This document shows positions 19,985-26,941 of a stretch of 34,029 bases of DNA, in pieces (the first letter of the stretch is position 1; the number at the start of each line of letters is the position of its first letter). This DNA comes from Gordonia lacunae. Its GTDB lineage: Bacteria > Actinomycetota > Actinomycetes > Mycobacteriales > Mycobacteriaceae. The notes under the pieces are model-generated. The model saw only the letters and a program-made list of their open reading frames with translations. It was not told the origin of the DNA and did no database searches. The stretch spans positions 1-34,029 of the forward strand of contig NZ_NGFO01000013.1 of NCBI RefSeq assembly GCF_002149015.1. The letters run 5' to 3'. The position numbers and the translations under genes are program-made.

Positions 19985-20565
19985 TCGACGTCCCGGCGTT
20001 CACATCCATGGCCGGGGAGACCCGGGCTCACGGGCCGGGCCGACCGTCTGATCCCCCCGGTCCCTGACCTGTCACGAACAGTACTGCGAATCGATCCGCT
20101 CGAGCAGAAACGCGCACGCCGCCACACCCCGACGTGCACGAAAATGACATGCGTCGGCCACGAGATCGAAACACGGGCGTCGTCGAATTCAACGCCTTGC
20201 CTCACCACTCACCATGTGCCGTCCTCTTGTCACGCCGTTCTCCGGTCGCATCGTGAATTCTCACTCCGAACGCGCTACCGGGACGAACGGTCATTTCCCG
20301 ACACCGTCATCACATCGGCAACGTCGACCGAAACCGATGCGCGCCGAGCGGATGACAAGAGCCTATGGGACGGGTTGTCGGCCCACAACTCGGGGCGAGC
20401 ACTGTTGCGGGCGTTATTCGACACATCAGGAAAAGCATTTCCCGCGAGCTGCGGGGATCTGTCGAAACGCATTAATGCTCTCGAGCAATTCACGTTCACA
20501 GACCGTCGTCGAAGTGTGGTGAAATGTCCCGGAATTGCACCCGGCCTTCGAATGACCGGGAAAAC
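19985..20565. other. Gene-free, AT-richer region upstream of the NRPS gene
   Basis: About 580 bases without a convincing gene; open frames here lack the strong third-position GC bias of the neighbours. Composition is visibly AT-richer from about 20140 to 20560. A TANNNT match on the minus strand (TACTGT, 20078-20083) could be a -10 for the NRPS operon with a leader of about 90 bases, without a clear -35. A small dyad TGCTCTCGAGCA lies at 20476-20487. The NRPS promoter and its control sites are expected here. No iron-box-like dyad was seen. Confidence 0.5.
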
Positions 20566-20603
20566 GAATACGACGACCTGTCACAAAACAGGTCGCCGTA
20601 TTC
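20566..20603 (-). terminator. Rho-independent-type hairpin after the LLM oxidoreductase gene
   Basis: A 16-bp stem with one mismatch (20566-20581 pairing with 20588-20603) and a six-base loop. On the minus strand it is followed by GTTTTCCC, a short U-run. It lies 36 bases after the stop of the minus-strand oxidoreductase gene and separates that transcript from the NRPS operon. On the plus strand no T-run follows. Confidence 0.8.
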
Positions 20604-20638
20604 GGATCACTCGTCAGCTGGACCCCGCAGGGACGAGA

Positions 20639-21703
20639 TCAGCCCCCGAAGACGTCGCGCAGGTGCTCGACCTCGGCGACCCGCTCGGCGTGGGTCGGCG
20701 CGGTCGGCGAGGCGAGGATGCAGGTGACGCCGGCTTCACGGAACGCCGCGACCCGCTCGGCGACCTGCGCCTTGGACCCGATCAGCGACATCGACGTGAC
20801 GAGGTCCTCGGGGACGGCGGCCGCGGCCTCCATCTTCTTGCCGTCGAGGTAGAGGTCCTGGATCAGCTTCGCCTCGTCGGCGTAGCCGTAGCGGACCGCG
20901 AGCTGGTTGTAGAAGTTCTTGCCGCGCGCGCCCATCCCGCCGATGTACAGCGCGGCGTGATGGCGCACCAGCTGCTTGGCGTTGTCGATCTGCTCGGCAT
21001 CCTCGGAGATGCGCGCGGTGGCCTGGACGACGATGCCCAGGTCGCCCAGCGACGCATCCCGCTTGGCCTTGCCGGCCGCGAGCGATTCGCCGAAGGCCGC
21101 GTCGATCTGCTCCGGGTGGAACAGGATCGGCTGGAGCTCGTCGAACATCTCGGCGGCCAGTTCGATGTTCTTCGGTCCGATGGCGGCGAGGAGCAGCGGG
21201 ATGTTGTCGCGGACCGGATGATTGATGATCTTCAGCGATTTGCCGAGTCCCGATCCGCCGTGCTCCTCGTCGAGTGGGAGCGTGTAGTGCTTGCCCTGGT
21301 AGTTCAGCTTCTCGCGGCGCCAGACCATCCGGCAGATCTCGGCGTGCTCGCGGGCCCGACCCAGCGGGTAGTCGTACTTGACCCCGTGGAATCCCTCGAT
21401 GACCTGTGGTCCCGATGCTCCGATGCCGAGCACCGCACGACCACCACTGATGTAGTCCAGGCCGGCCGCGGTCATCGCCAGGTTGGTCGGCGTCCGCGAG
21501 TACATCGGCAGGATCGCGGTCTGCAGTTCCATCGTCTCGGTCTTGGCCGCGATGTACCCGAGCTGGGAGACGGCGTCGAAACTGTAGGCCTCCGGAACCG
21601 CGATGCGCTGCACACCCGCGGCTTCGAAGTCCGCGAGGTTGTTGATGGTCTCGCGGAAGTCGCCCGCGTAGTTGATCGGCATGCCCAGCTTCATCGATGT
21701 CAT
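20639..21703 (-). CDS. LLM-class F420-dependent oxidoreductase
   Basis: 354 residues from ATG at 21703. It has the bacterial luciferase-like TIM-barrel pattern: MKLGMPINYAGDF at the start, LQTAILPMYSRTPTNLAMTA, then GGRAVLGIGASGPQVIEGFHG, the family's cofactor-pocket region, and a C-terminal RVAEVEHLRDVFGG. In Mycobacteriales most such proteins use F420 (similar size to Rv3520c); FMN use cannot be excluded and the substrate is unknown. The frame is open 29 codons further upstream, but that part (Arg/Pro-rich) has no family similarity; a GGAAG sequence about 12 bases before the chosen ATG supports this start. Divergent from the PiT gene with a 143-base intergenic region; followed by a strong hairpin terminator, so it is probably a single-gene unit. 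Confidence 0.88.
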   Translation of the reverse strand: MTSMKLGMPINYAGDFRETINNLADFEAAGVQRIAVPEAYSFDAVSQLGYIAAKTETMELQTAILPMYSRTPTNLAMTAAGLDYISGGRAVLGIGASGPQVIEGFHGVKYDYPLGRAREHAEICRMVWRREKLNYQGKHYTLPLDEEHGGSGLGKSLKIINHPVRDNIPLLLAAIGPKNIELAAEMFDELQPILFHPEQIDAAFGESLAAGKAKRDASLGDLGIVVQATARISEDAEQIDNAKQLVRHHAALYIGGMGARGKNFYNQLAVRYGYADEAKLIQDLYLDGKKMEAAAAVPEDLVTSMSLIGSKAQVAERVAAFREAGVTCILASPTAPTHAERVAEVEHLRDVFGG

Positions 21704-21846
21704 GCCGTCGGATTCTTCCACAGGCACGATCGGTTTCCGAGGGTCTGTTGAACGTTCGATAGGTCGGCCCCGGGCCGGCGCCTCGTTCACCGGAACTGTG
21801 CCGGGTTTTTAGGAAAATGAGGGCGGTAGGTCCCACAATCATCACC

Positions 21847-23142
21847 ATGAGCGGCGAGATGCTGATCCTGGTGCTGCTGGTGGTGACAGCCCTCGGCTTC
21901 GACTTCACCAACGGCTTCCACGACACCGGCAACGCGATGGCGACGTCGATCGCCACCGGCGCCCTCAAGCCGAAGGTCGCCGTCGGGCTCTCCGCGGTCC
22001 TCAACCTGGTCGGCGCCTTCCTGTCCGTGGAGGTCGCGGCGACCATCACCAAGGACGTGCTGAAGATCCAGCAGACGTCCGGGGCCGACGCCGGCGAACT
22101 GGTGACCGGGCTGTCGGCGACCACGGCATTGCTGATCATCTTCGCCGGGCTCATCGGCGGCATCCTGTGGAACCTCTTCACGTGGCTGTTCGGTCTGCCG
22201 TCGAGTTCGTCGCATGCCCTGTTCGGCGGTCTGATCGGCTCGGGTCTGGCGGCGATCGGTGTCAGCGGGATCAACTGGTCCGGGATCACGTCGAAGATCC
22301 TGCTCCCGGCGCTCTTCGCGCCGGTCATCGCCTGCCTCGTCGCGGCGTGCGGAACATGGCTGGTCTTCGCCATCACCCGCCGGATCGTCGACCAGGAGAA
22401 GGAGTCCGGCTTCCGCTACGGGCAGGTTGCCACCGCATCGCTCGTGTCCCTCGCGCACGGCACCGGCGATGCCCAGAAGACGATGGGGGTCATCGCGATG
22501 GCGCTCATCGCGACCGGGCACCTCGAGGCGTCCAGCGTCAGTCACGGACTGCCCTTCTGGGTGGTCCTCAGCTGCGCGGCGGCCATCGCGATCGGCACCT
22601 ACCTGGGCGGCTGGCGGATCATCCGGACCCTCGGCAAGGGGCTCGTGGAGATCACCTCGCCGCAGGGCATGGCCGCCGAGGCGTCGTCGGCCGCCATCAT
22701 CCTCACCTCCAGCGCGGCGGGTATGGCGCTCTCGACCACCCAGGTGGCCACGGGCTCGATCCTGGGCTCGGGGGTGGGACGCAAAGGCGCCCAGGTCCGC
22801 TGGTCGGTCGCCGGCCGGATGGCCGTCGCCTGGGTGACGACCCTGCCCGCCGCGGGTGCGGTCGGCGCCGCCTGCTACTTCATCGCGCACCTGTTCGGGG
22901 ACGTCACCGGCGCGCTCATCATCTTCGCGATCCTGGTCGTCGCATCGGGCTACATGTACTGGCGTGCCCAGGAGAACAAGGTCGACCACGAGAACGTCAA
23001 CGACGCCTGGGAGGGCGAGGCCCGCGCCGGAGAGGAGTGGGAGGAGGCGGTCGCGACCGAGGAGAGCGACAGCGGCCTACCGCTGCCGCCGGTCATCCCG
23101 GCCGAGATCATCGTCCAGCACGACCCGGAGAGGAGCACCTGA
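21847..23142 (+). CDS. PiT-family inorganic phosphate transporter
   Basis: 431 residues, integral membrane protein taking up phosphate, usually as a metal-phosphate complex with H+. The duplicated PiT signatures are present: FDFTNGFHDTGNAMATSIATGAL in the first half (Asp26 and Asn29 within it) and TGDAQKTMGVIAMALIATG in the second; SAAGMALSTTQVATGSILG follows. About ten hydrophobic segments are visible, with a soluble acidic C-terminal tail (EEWEEAVATEESDSG). The start MSGEMLIL at 21847 matches homologues; an ATG 30 bases upstream adds residues without similarity. The next gene begins three bases after the stop. Gene order PiT, small membrane protein, DUF3349, MenE equals Rv0545c to Rv0542c in M. 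tuberculosis. Confidence 0.95.
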   Translation: MSGEMLILVLLVVTALGFDFTNGFHDTGNAMATSIATGALKPKVAVGLSAVLNLVGAFLSVEVAATITKDVLKIQQTSGADAGELVTGLSATTALLIIFAGLIGGILWNLFTWLFGLPSSSSHALFGGLIGSGLAAIGVSGINWSGITSKILLPALFAPVIACLVAACGTWLVFAITRRIVDQEKESGFRYGQVATASLVSLAHGTGDAQKTMGVIAMALIATGHLEASSVSHGLPFWVVLSCAAAIAIGTYLGGWRIIRTLGKGLVEITSPQGMAAEASSAAIILTSSAAGMALSTTQVATGSILGSGVGRKGAQVRWSVAGRMAVAWVTTLPAAGAVGAACYFIAHLFGDVTGALIIFAILVVASGYMYWRAQENKVDHENVNDAWEGEARAGEEWEEAVATEESDSGLPLPPVIPAEIIVQHDPERST

Positions 23143-23145
23143 GAA

Positions 23146-23427
23146 GTGGAGACCGTCGAGGCCATCGGTAAGGTCCTACTCGTCGGGCTGGTGCTCGGAG
23201 CCGGTCTGCCCGCCCTGTTCGCCGTGGGACTGCGCCTACAATCCCTGAGCAATGGAACCGTCGACGCCGACGGCACCACCTCCGGCCCGCATCCTGCGCT
23301 GAAGCCCCTGGCGTATGTGATCTTCGCCATCGTCGTCCTGGTGATCGTCGTCGGAATCCTCTGGATCACCCGGCAGACGATCTTCTACTACACCGGCATC
23401 AAGATCTTCCCGTTCGGCTACAAGTGA
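23146..23427 (+). CDS. Small two-helix membrane protein, Rv0544c-like
   Basis: 93 residues from GTG at 23146. Two hydrophobic segments (residues about 8-30 and 56-77, the second YVIFAIVVLVIVVGILWI) flank a polar loop; the C-terminus FYYTGIKIFPFGYK is distinctive. Position directly after the phosphate transporter matches the conserved transmembrane protein Rv0544c. The three-base gap to the transporter stop implies translational coupling, so an accessory role to the transporter is a reasonable inference, not shown. The stop overlaps a GTG (GTGA at 23424), but the next gene has a better start 30 bases on. Confidence 0.8.
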   Translation: METVEAIGKVLLVGLVLGAGLPALFAVGLRLQSLSNGTVDADGTTSGPHPALKPLAYVIFAIVVLVIVVGILWITRQTIFYYTGIKIFPFGYK

Positions 23428-23456
23428 CCGTCCCCGCTTCTGATCGGAGACACCCC

Positions 23457-23855
23457 GTGGACCGCCCGACGCTTCTGCAGAAGGTCGTGGAGTGGTTGCG
23501 CGCCGGCTACCCCGACGGCGTCCCACACACCGACTACATACCGCTGGTGGCCCTGCTGCGCCGCCAGCTCACCGACGACGAGGTCACGCAGGTCTCGGCG
23601 GAGCTGGTCCGTGACTCCGCCCTCCCACCCGAACCGATCTCCCGGATCGACGCCGGGGTCAAGATCACCCACTACACGCACGAACTGCCGCACGAGGACG
23701 ACATCTCGCGGGTGCGCGCCCACCTCGTCTCCCGCGGTTGGCCGTTCAGCGACGATCCCGCCGGAAACGCCCCCTCCGGCGAGGGCCCTCGCGGCGACGA
23801 TCCCGCCGGGGACGATCCCGGCGGGGACGATCCGACCGACGGGGCCCCGTCCTGA
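23457..23855 (+). CDS. DUF3349 protein (Rv0543c-like) with acidic repeat tail
   Basis: 132 residues from GTG at 23457, chosen for the GGAGA site seven bases upstream; a GTG at 23424 overlapping the previous stop would add 11 residues. The DUF3349 core is residues 1-95: a helical bundle starting RPTLLQKVVEWLRAGYPDGVP with the invariant DYIPLVALLRRQLTDDEV. DUF3349 is a small actinobacterial family of unknown function; a structure for Rv0543c exists but no activity is known. The tail is unlike homologues: a run of DDPAG/DDPGG units encoded by tandem 15-bp repeats (23796-23840). The stop TGA at 23853-23855 overlaps the presumed menE start. Confidence 0.85.
   Translation: MDRPTLLQKVVEWLRAGYPDGVPHTDYIPLVALLRRQLTDDEVTQVSAELVRDSALPPEPISRIDAGVKITHYTHELPHEDDISRVRAHLVSRGWPFSDDPAGNAPSGEGPRGDDPAGDDPGGDDPTDGAPS
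23796..23840 (+). repeat. Three tandem 15-bp units in the DUF3349 3' end
   Basis: Units at 23796, 23811 and 23826 begin GACGATCC and encode DDPAG, DDPGG and DDPTD. The first two differ by one base; the third is more diverged. A further unit-like sequence stands at 23751. Confidence 0.85.
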
Positions 23856-25018
23856 GAACCCTGCGACCGCTTCCGCTCCCCTCGACGCCGGCGGTCCTCG
23901 ACCGCATCGGCGACCTGCGGGCCCTCCTCGACGGCTCATCGGCCTTCCTCCCCGTACCCGACGACGCCCGCGCCGCGTCCGAGCTCGGATCGGCCCTGGA
24001 CGTGGACGCACCCATCGACGACCCCGTGTCCCTCGTCGTCTCGACCTCCGGGTCGACGGGCGTCCCCAAGGGCGCGCAGCACTCGCCCGCGACGCTCGCC
24101 GCGTCGTCGCGGGCAACCGCTGAGCACCTGGGCGGACCCGGCAACTGGTTGCTGGCGCTGGCGCCACATCACATCGCCGGTCTGCAGGTGCTCCTCCGCG
24201 CCCTGACCGCCGGGCAGACGCCGGTGATCCTGGACATGCGTGCCGGTTTCGACCCCGACGTGTACGCCCGTGCCGTACGCGACTTCGAGGGCCCGCGGCG
24301 CTACACCTCGCTGGTTCCCACCCAGCTCGTCAAGGTCCTCGGACATCCTGGCGCGACGGCCGCCTCGCGGGAGCTCGACGCCATCCTCGTCGGGGGCGCG
24401 GCGACCCCGAAGCCGCTGTGGGACAGAGCAGTCGACGAGGGACTGCCGATCGTCGCGACATACGGGATGAGCGAGACCGCCGGGGGGTGCGTCTACGACG
24501 GGCGACCTCTCGACGACGTCGCGGTCCGCATCGCCGATCCGGCGCCCGACGGCGTCGGCCGCGTGCTGCTCGGCGGCCCCGTCGTCGCCCGCGGATATCG
24601 CAATCTGCCCGACCATCCCGCCTTCGCCGAGCCGGGCTGGTTCCGCACCGACGACCTCGGGGTCGTCGGTGACGACGGGCTGCTCGGCATCGTCGGCCGC
24701 GCCGACGAGGCCATCTCGACCGGTGGCCTGACCGTCGTACCCCAGGTCGTCGAGGCCGTGATCGCCGACGACCCGGCGGTCGCCGAATGCGTCGTCGTCG
24801 GACTCCCCGACGACCGGCTCGGCGAGGCGGTCACCGCGTTCGTCGTGATCCGTCCCGGAGAACGCCTGGACGTCAACCGCATTCGCGGGTCGGTCACCGA
24901 ACGACTCGACCGCTACGCGGCACCCCGGCGGGTCGTCGAACTCGACGCGCTCCCCCTCCGCGGGCCCGGCAAGTACGACCGCCGTGCGTTGCGGGCTCGC
25001 TTCGGTGTGCAGATGTAG
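23852..25018 (+). CDS. menE: o-Succinylbenzoate-CoA ligase
   Basis: 388 residues if translation starts at the CTG at 23852. MenE activates o-succinylbenzoate with ATP and CoA, making the substrate of MenB. ANL-superfamily motifs: the P-loop [11 protein letters not shown] (residues 64-74), TYGMSETAGG (A5-like), GWFRTDDLG (A7-like), GRADEAISTGG (hinge) and GPGKYDRRAL with the catalytic Lys374. The start is a problem: no ATG or GTG lies in frame between a TTG at 23738 and the P-loop. The TTG would add an Arg-rich extension that is merely the DUF3349 repeats in another frame. CTG at 23852 forms CTGA with the DUF3349 stop and gives normal MenE length. The stop TAG (25016-25018) lies inside a 44-bp direct repeat. 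Confidence 0.93.
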   Translation: MRTLRPLPLPSTPAVLDRIGDLRALLDGSSAFLPVPDDARAASELGSALDVDAPIDDPVSLVVSTSGSTGVPKGAQHSPATLAASSRATAEHLGGPGNWLLALAPHHIAGLQVLLRALTAGQTPVILDMRAGFDPDVYARAVRDFEGPRRYTSLVPTQLVKVLGHPGATAASRELDAILVGGAATPKPLWDRAVDEGLPIVATYGMSETAGGCVYDGRPLDDVAVRIADPAPDGVGRVLLGGPVVARGYRNLPDHPAFAEPGWFRTDDLGVVGDDGLLGIVGRADEAISTGGLTVVPQVVEAVIADDPAVAECVVVGLPDDRLGEAVTAFVVIRPGERLDVNRIRGSVTERLDRYAAPRRVVELDALPLRGPGKYDRRALRARFGVQM

Positions 25019-25058
25019 TGCGCCGTCGCGCCTGGCGCAACGATGTGCGACATCTACC
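25015..25058. repeat. 44-bp imperfect direct repeat, copy 1
   Basis: Matches 25969-26012 at 37 of 44 positions. It contains the menE stop codon (25016-25018) and the stop of the broken DUF559 gene (25054-25056, minus strand). Its core is GCGCC-T-GGCGC flanked by CGTn and nACG, an interrupted palindrome. Confidence 0.85.
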
Positions 25059-25958
25059 CACATGCCGCTCGCCGAACCGCCGAAACCACGCACTCGGGCC
25101 GGTCGCGAAGGTCACCCCACGTGAAGTTCAGCACCGTCCAACCGGCTGCGATGAGCGCGTTGCGTCGGGTCCGGTCCCGCTGGAAGGTGGCGGCGTCGCG
25201 GTGGAAAGCGAGTCCGTCGCTCCACCGCCACCATCCGGTCGAAGAAGGCGAAGTCGATCACGTACCCGCAGCTCGGACGGTTTGCCACCCACCCGTCGAT
25301 ACCCGCGGTCCGGAGGATCGTGACAGCGAGCCGCTCCGCGGCCGACCGCGCACCCGATTCCAGCAGCTGGATCAACGGACCCATGTCCGCCGCGCCGACG
25401 CAACGGCGCCGCCGGTCGTAGGCCTCGACGAGACGCTCGACCGTGGTGCGCCGCTGCAGCAGCGCAGAATCGATGACCTCGACGCCACCCTGCACCGCCC
25501 CCTCCAAAAGCCGACAACGCGACCCCGGTGACCGGTAGCCCGTCCCGGGTCAGCACGTCGGCGTCGGCGAGAGCGCGGTTGAGAATCCGGACTCCCGTCA
25601 CCGGATGACCGTGGCGGCCGCGCAGCGCGGTGACCGTCGGCGTGGCGGGCGGGGCGTCGACCATTCCGTGCCACCATGCGGCTGCGAGTCCCGAAAGGAC
25701 CCCGTGAACGCCGACGGCAAGCGTCGCGGTCCGGATTCGCGTGCGGTCGGTCTCGGGGTGGTCGGCGAGCCGATAGATGCGCGGATGCACCGGAATCCAC
25801 TCGCCGGCCTGCACCCGGCGGTGTACCGCCGACCGGTTGATTCCGTGCATGCGCGCATCGGCAGCAGTCACCACGCCGTCCTGGTGGAGGGCGAGCGCCC
25901 GAAACTCCGCCGGAAGATGCATGGCCTTCAGACGCACCTGCGCACCAACCGGTTCCAT
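25054..25958 (-). pseudogene. DUF559 / AbiEi-like nuclease gene with two frameshifts
   Basis: Read across three frames this is one protein of about 300 residues. Frame one (ATG 25958 to about 25510) gives an AbiEi-like winged-helix start: HQDGVVTAADARMHGINRSA and VHPRIYRLADHPETDRTRIR. At an A4 run (25506-25509) one extra base shifts it; removing it restores ALSALEGAVQGGVEVIDSAL and on to SCGYVIDFAFFDRMVAVE. Near 25219 two bases are missing after VAVE; the third frame continues DGLAFHRDAATFQRDRTRRN, then GWTVLNFTWGDL, to TAG at 25056-25054. The C-terminal part is a DUF559 (Vsr-like, PD-(D/E)XK) fold; the second break hits the metal-binding D...VE motif. Intact relatives are common, multicopy and uncharacterised in this order. 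A sequencing error at the homopolymer is possible but would not explain the second break. Confidence 0.85.
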
Positions 25959-25968
25959 CCCCGCAGAC

Positions 25969-26012
25969 GTAGTGTGTCGTCGCGCCTGGCGCTACGAAGT
26001 TCTACACCTACC
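25969..26012. repeat. 44-bp imperfect direct repeat, copy 2
   Basis: Second copy of the element at 25015-25058, in the same orientation, starting 10 bases upstream of the broken DUF559 gene's ATG. It shares the GCGCC-T-GGCGC palindrome exactly; the seven differences lie mostly in its right half. Confidence 0.85.
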
Positions 26013-26053
26013 GGGCAGCCGGTCGGCTTCCGACGCCGTGGCAGGATCGACAC

Positions 26054-26923
26054 GTGGCTACCCCTTCGCAGTGGATCCAGGGCGCTCGCCCGCGCACGCT
26101 CCCCAACGCGATCGCGCCGGTCGTCGCCGGAGTCGGCGCGGCGCTGCACTACGGCGACGTGTCGTGGTGGAAGTCCGTCCTCGCGCTCGCGGTGGCCGTC
26201 GCGTTCATCATCGGCGTCAACTTCGCCAACGACTACTCCGACGGTGTGCGCGGAACCGACGACGATCGGGTCGGCCCGATGCGCCTGGTCGGGTCGGGGG
26301 CGGCATCGCCGAAGGCCGTGAAGACCGCCGCGTTCCTGTGCTTCGGGATCGGCGCGGTGTGCGGGCTGGTCCTCGCGATCGCGACCGCCTGGTGGCTCGT
26401 GCTGGTCGGGGCGATCTGCATCGCCGGCGCCTGGTTCTACACCGGCGGCAAGCGCCCCTACGGGTACGCCGGTTGGGGTGAGGTCGCGGTGTTCACCTTC
26501 TTCGGGCTCGTCGCCGTCCTCGGCACGCAGTACGTCTCCTCGGGCCGCGTCGACTGGGTCGGATTGGCCTGCGCGGTCGGCATCGGCGCGATCTCGAGCA
26601 GCGTGCTGGTCGTCAACAACCTGCGAGACATCCCCAGCGACACCGAATCGGGCAAGATCACACTGGCCGTCCGCCTCGGCGACGCCCGGACCCGCACGCT
26701 CTTCGCGATACTCCTCGCGACCCCGCTCGCGATGAGCGTGGTCCTGGCGTTCGCGACCCCCTGGGCGTTGCTCGGGCTGGTGACCTTCCCGCTGCTGTGG
26801 CAGGCCCACACACCGGTGCGCACGGGCGCGGCCGGCCCCGGGCTGATCCCGTCGATCGGCACGACCGGCAAGGCGATGCTCGCCTGGGCGGTCGTCACGG
26901 CGGTCACGCTCGCGCTCACCTGA
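26054..26923 (+). CDS. menA: 1,4-dihydroxy-2-naphthoate polyprenyltransferase
   Basis: 289 residues from GTG at 26054, with CAGGA about eight bases upstream. UbiA-superfamily integral membrane prenyltransferase that joins the isoprenoid tail to dihydroxynaphthoate, making demethylmenaquinone. Both Asp-rich motifs are present: [16 protein letters not shown] (Asn56, Asp60, Asp63) and [14 protein letters not shown] (Asn188, Asp192, Asp196), which bind Mg-diphosphate. About eight to nine hydrophobic segments are visible. The start [20 protein letters not shown] is typical of actinobacterial MenA. It follows the broken DUF559 cassette and converges with the Clp-N gene, whose stop lies 18 bases beyond. 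Confidence 0.96.
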   Translation: MATPSQWIQGARPRTLPNAIAPVVAGVGAALHYGDVSWWKSVLALAVAVAFIIGVNFANDYSDGVRGTDDDRVGPMRLVGSGAASPKAVKTAAFLCFGIGAVCGLVLAIATAWWLVLVGAICIAGAWFYTGGKRPYGYAGWGEVAVFTFFGLVAVLGTQYVSSGRVDWVGLACAVGIGAISSSVLVVNNLRDIPSDTESGKITLAVRLGDARTRTLFAILLATPLAMSVVLAFATPWALLGLVTFPLLWQAHTPVRTGAAGPGLIPSIGTTGKAMLAWAVVTAVTLALT

Positions 26924-26941
26924 GGTCGGCCGGCTCGGCTG

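Noticed and set aside
20275..20499. A 74-codon minus-strand frame upstream of the NRPS
   Set aside because: No ribosome site, no recognisable motif and atypical codon use; kept as non-coding leader.
19985..20638. Siderophore assignment for the NRPS
   Set aside because: C1 resembles EntF/DhbF C domains, but no aryl-acid genes, hydroxylase, exporter, MbtH-like gene or iron box is present in the window, and no A-domain code points to a siderophore residue.
19232..21751. An 839-codon plus-strand frame across the NRPS start and the LLM gene
   Set aside because: It runs antisense through two clear genes. The middle part (20340-20520) looks protein-like for about 50 residues but lacks a start, family similarity and third-position GC bias.
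21750..21757. GAACGTTC palindrome in the LLM/PiT intergenic region as an SOS box
   Set aside because: Actinobacterial LexA boxes need four bases between GAAC and GTTC; here there are none.
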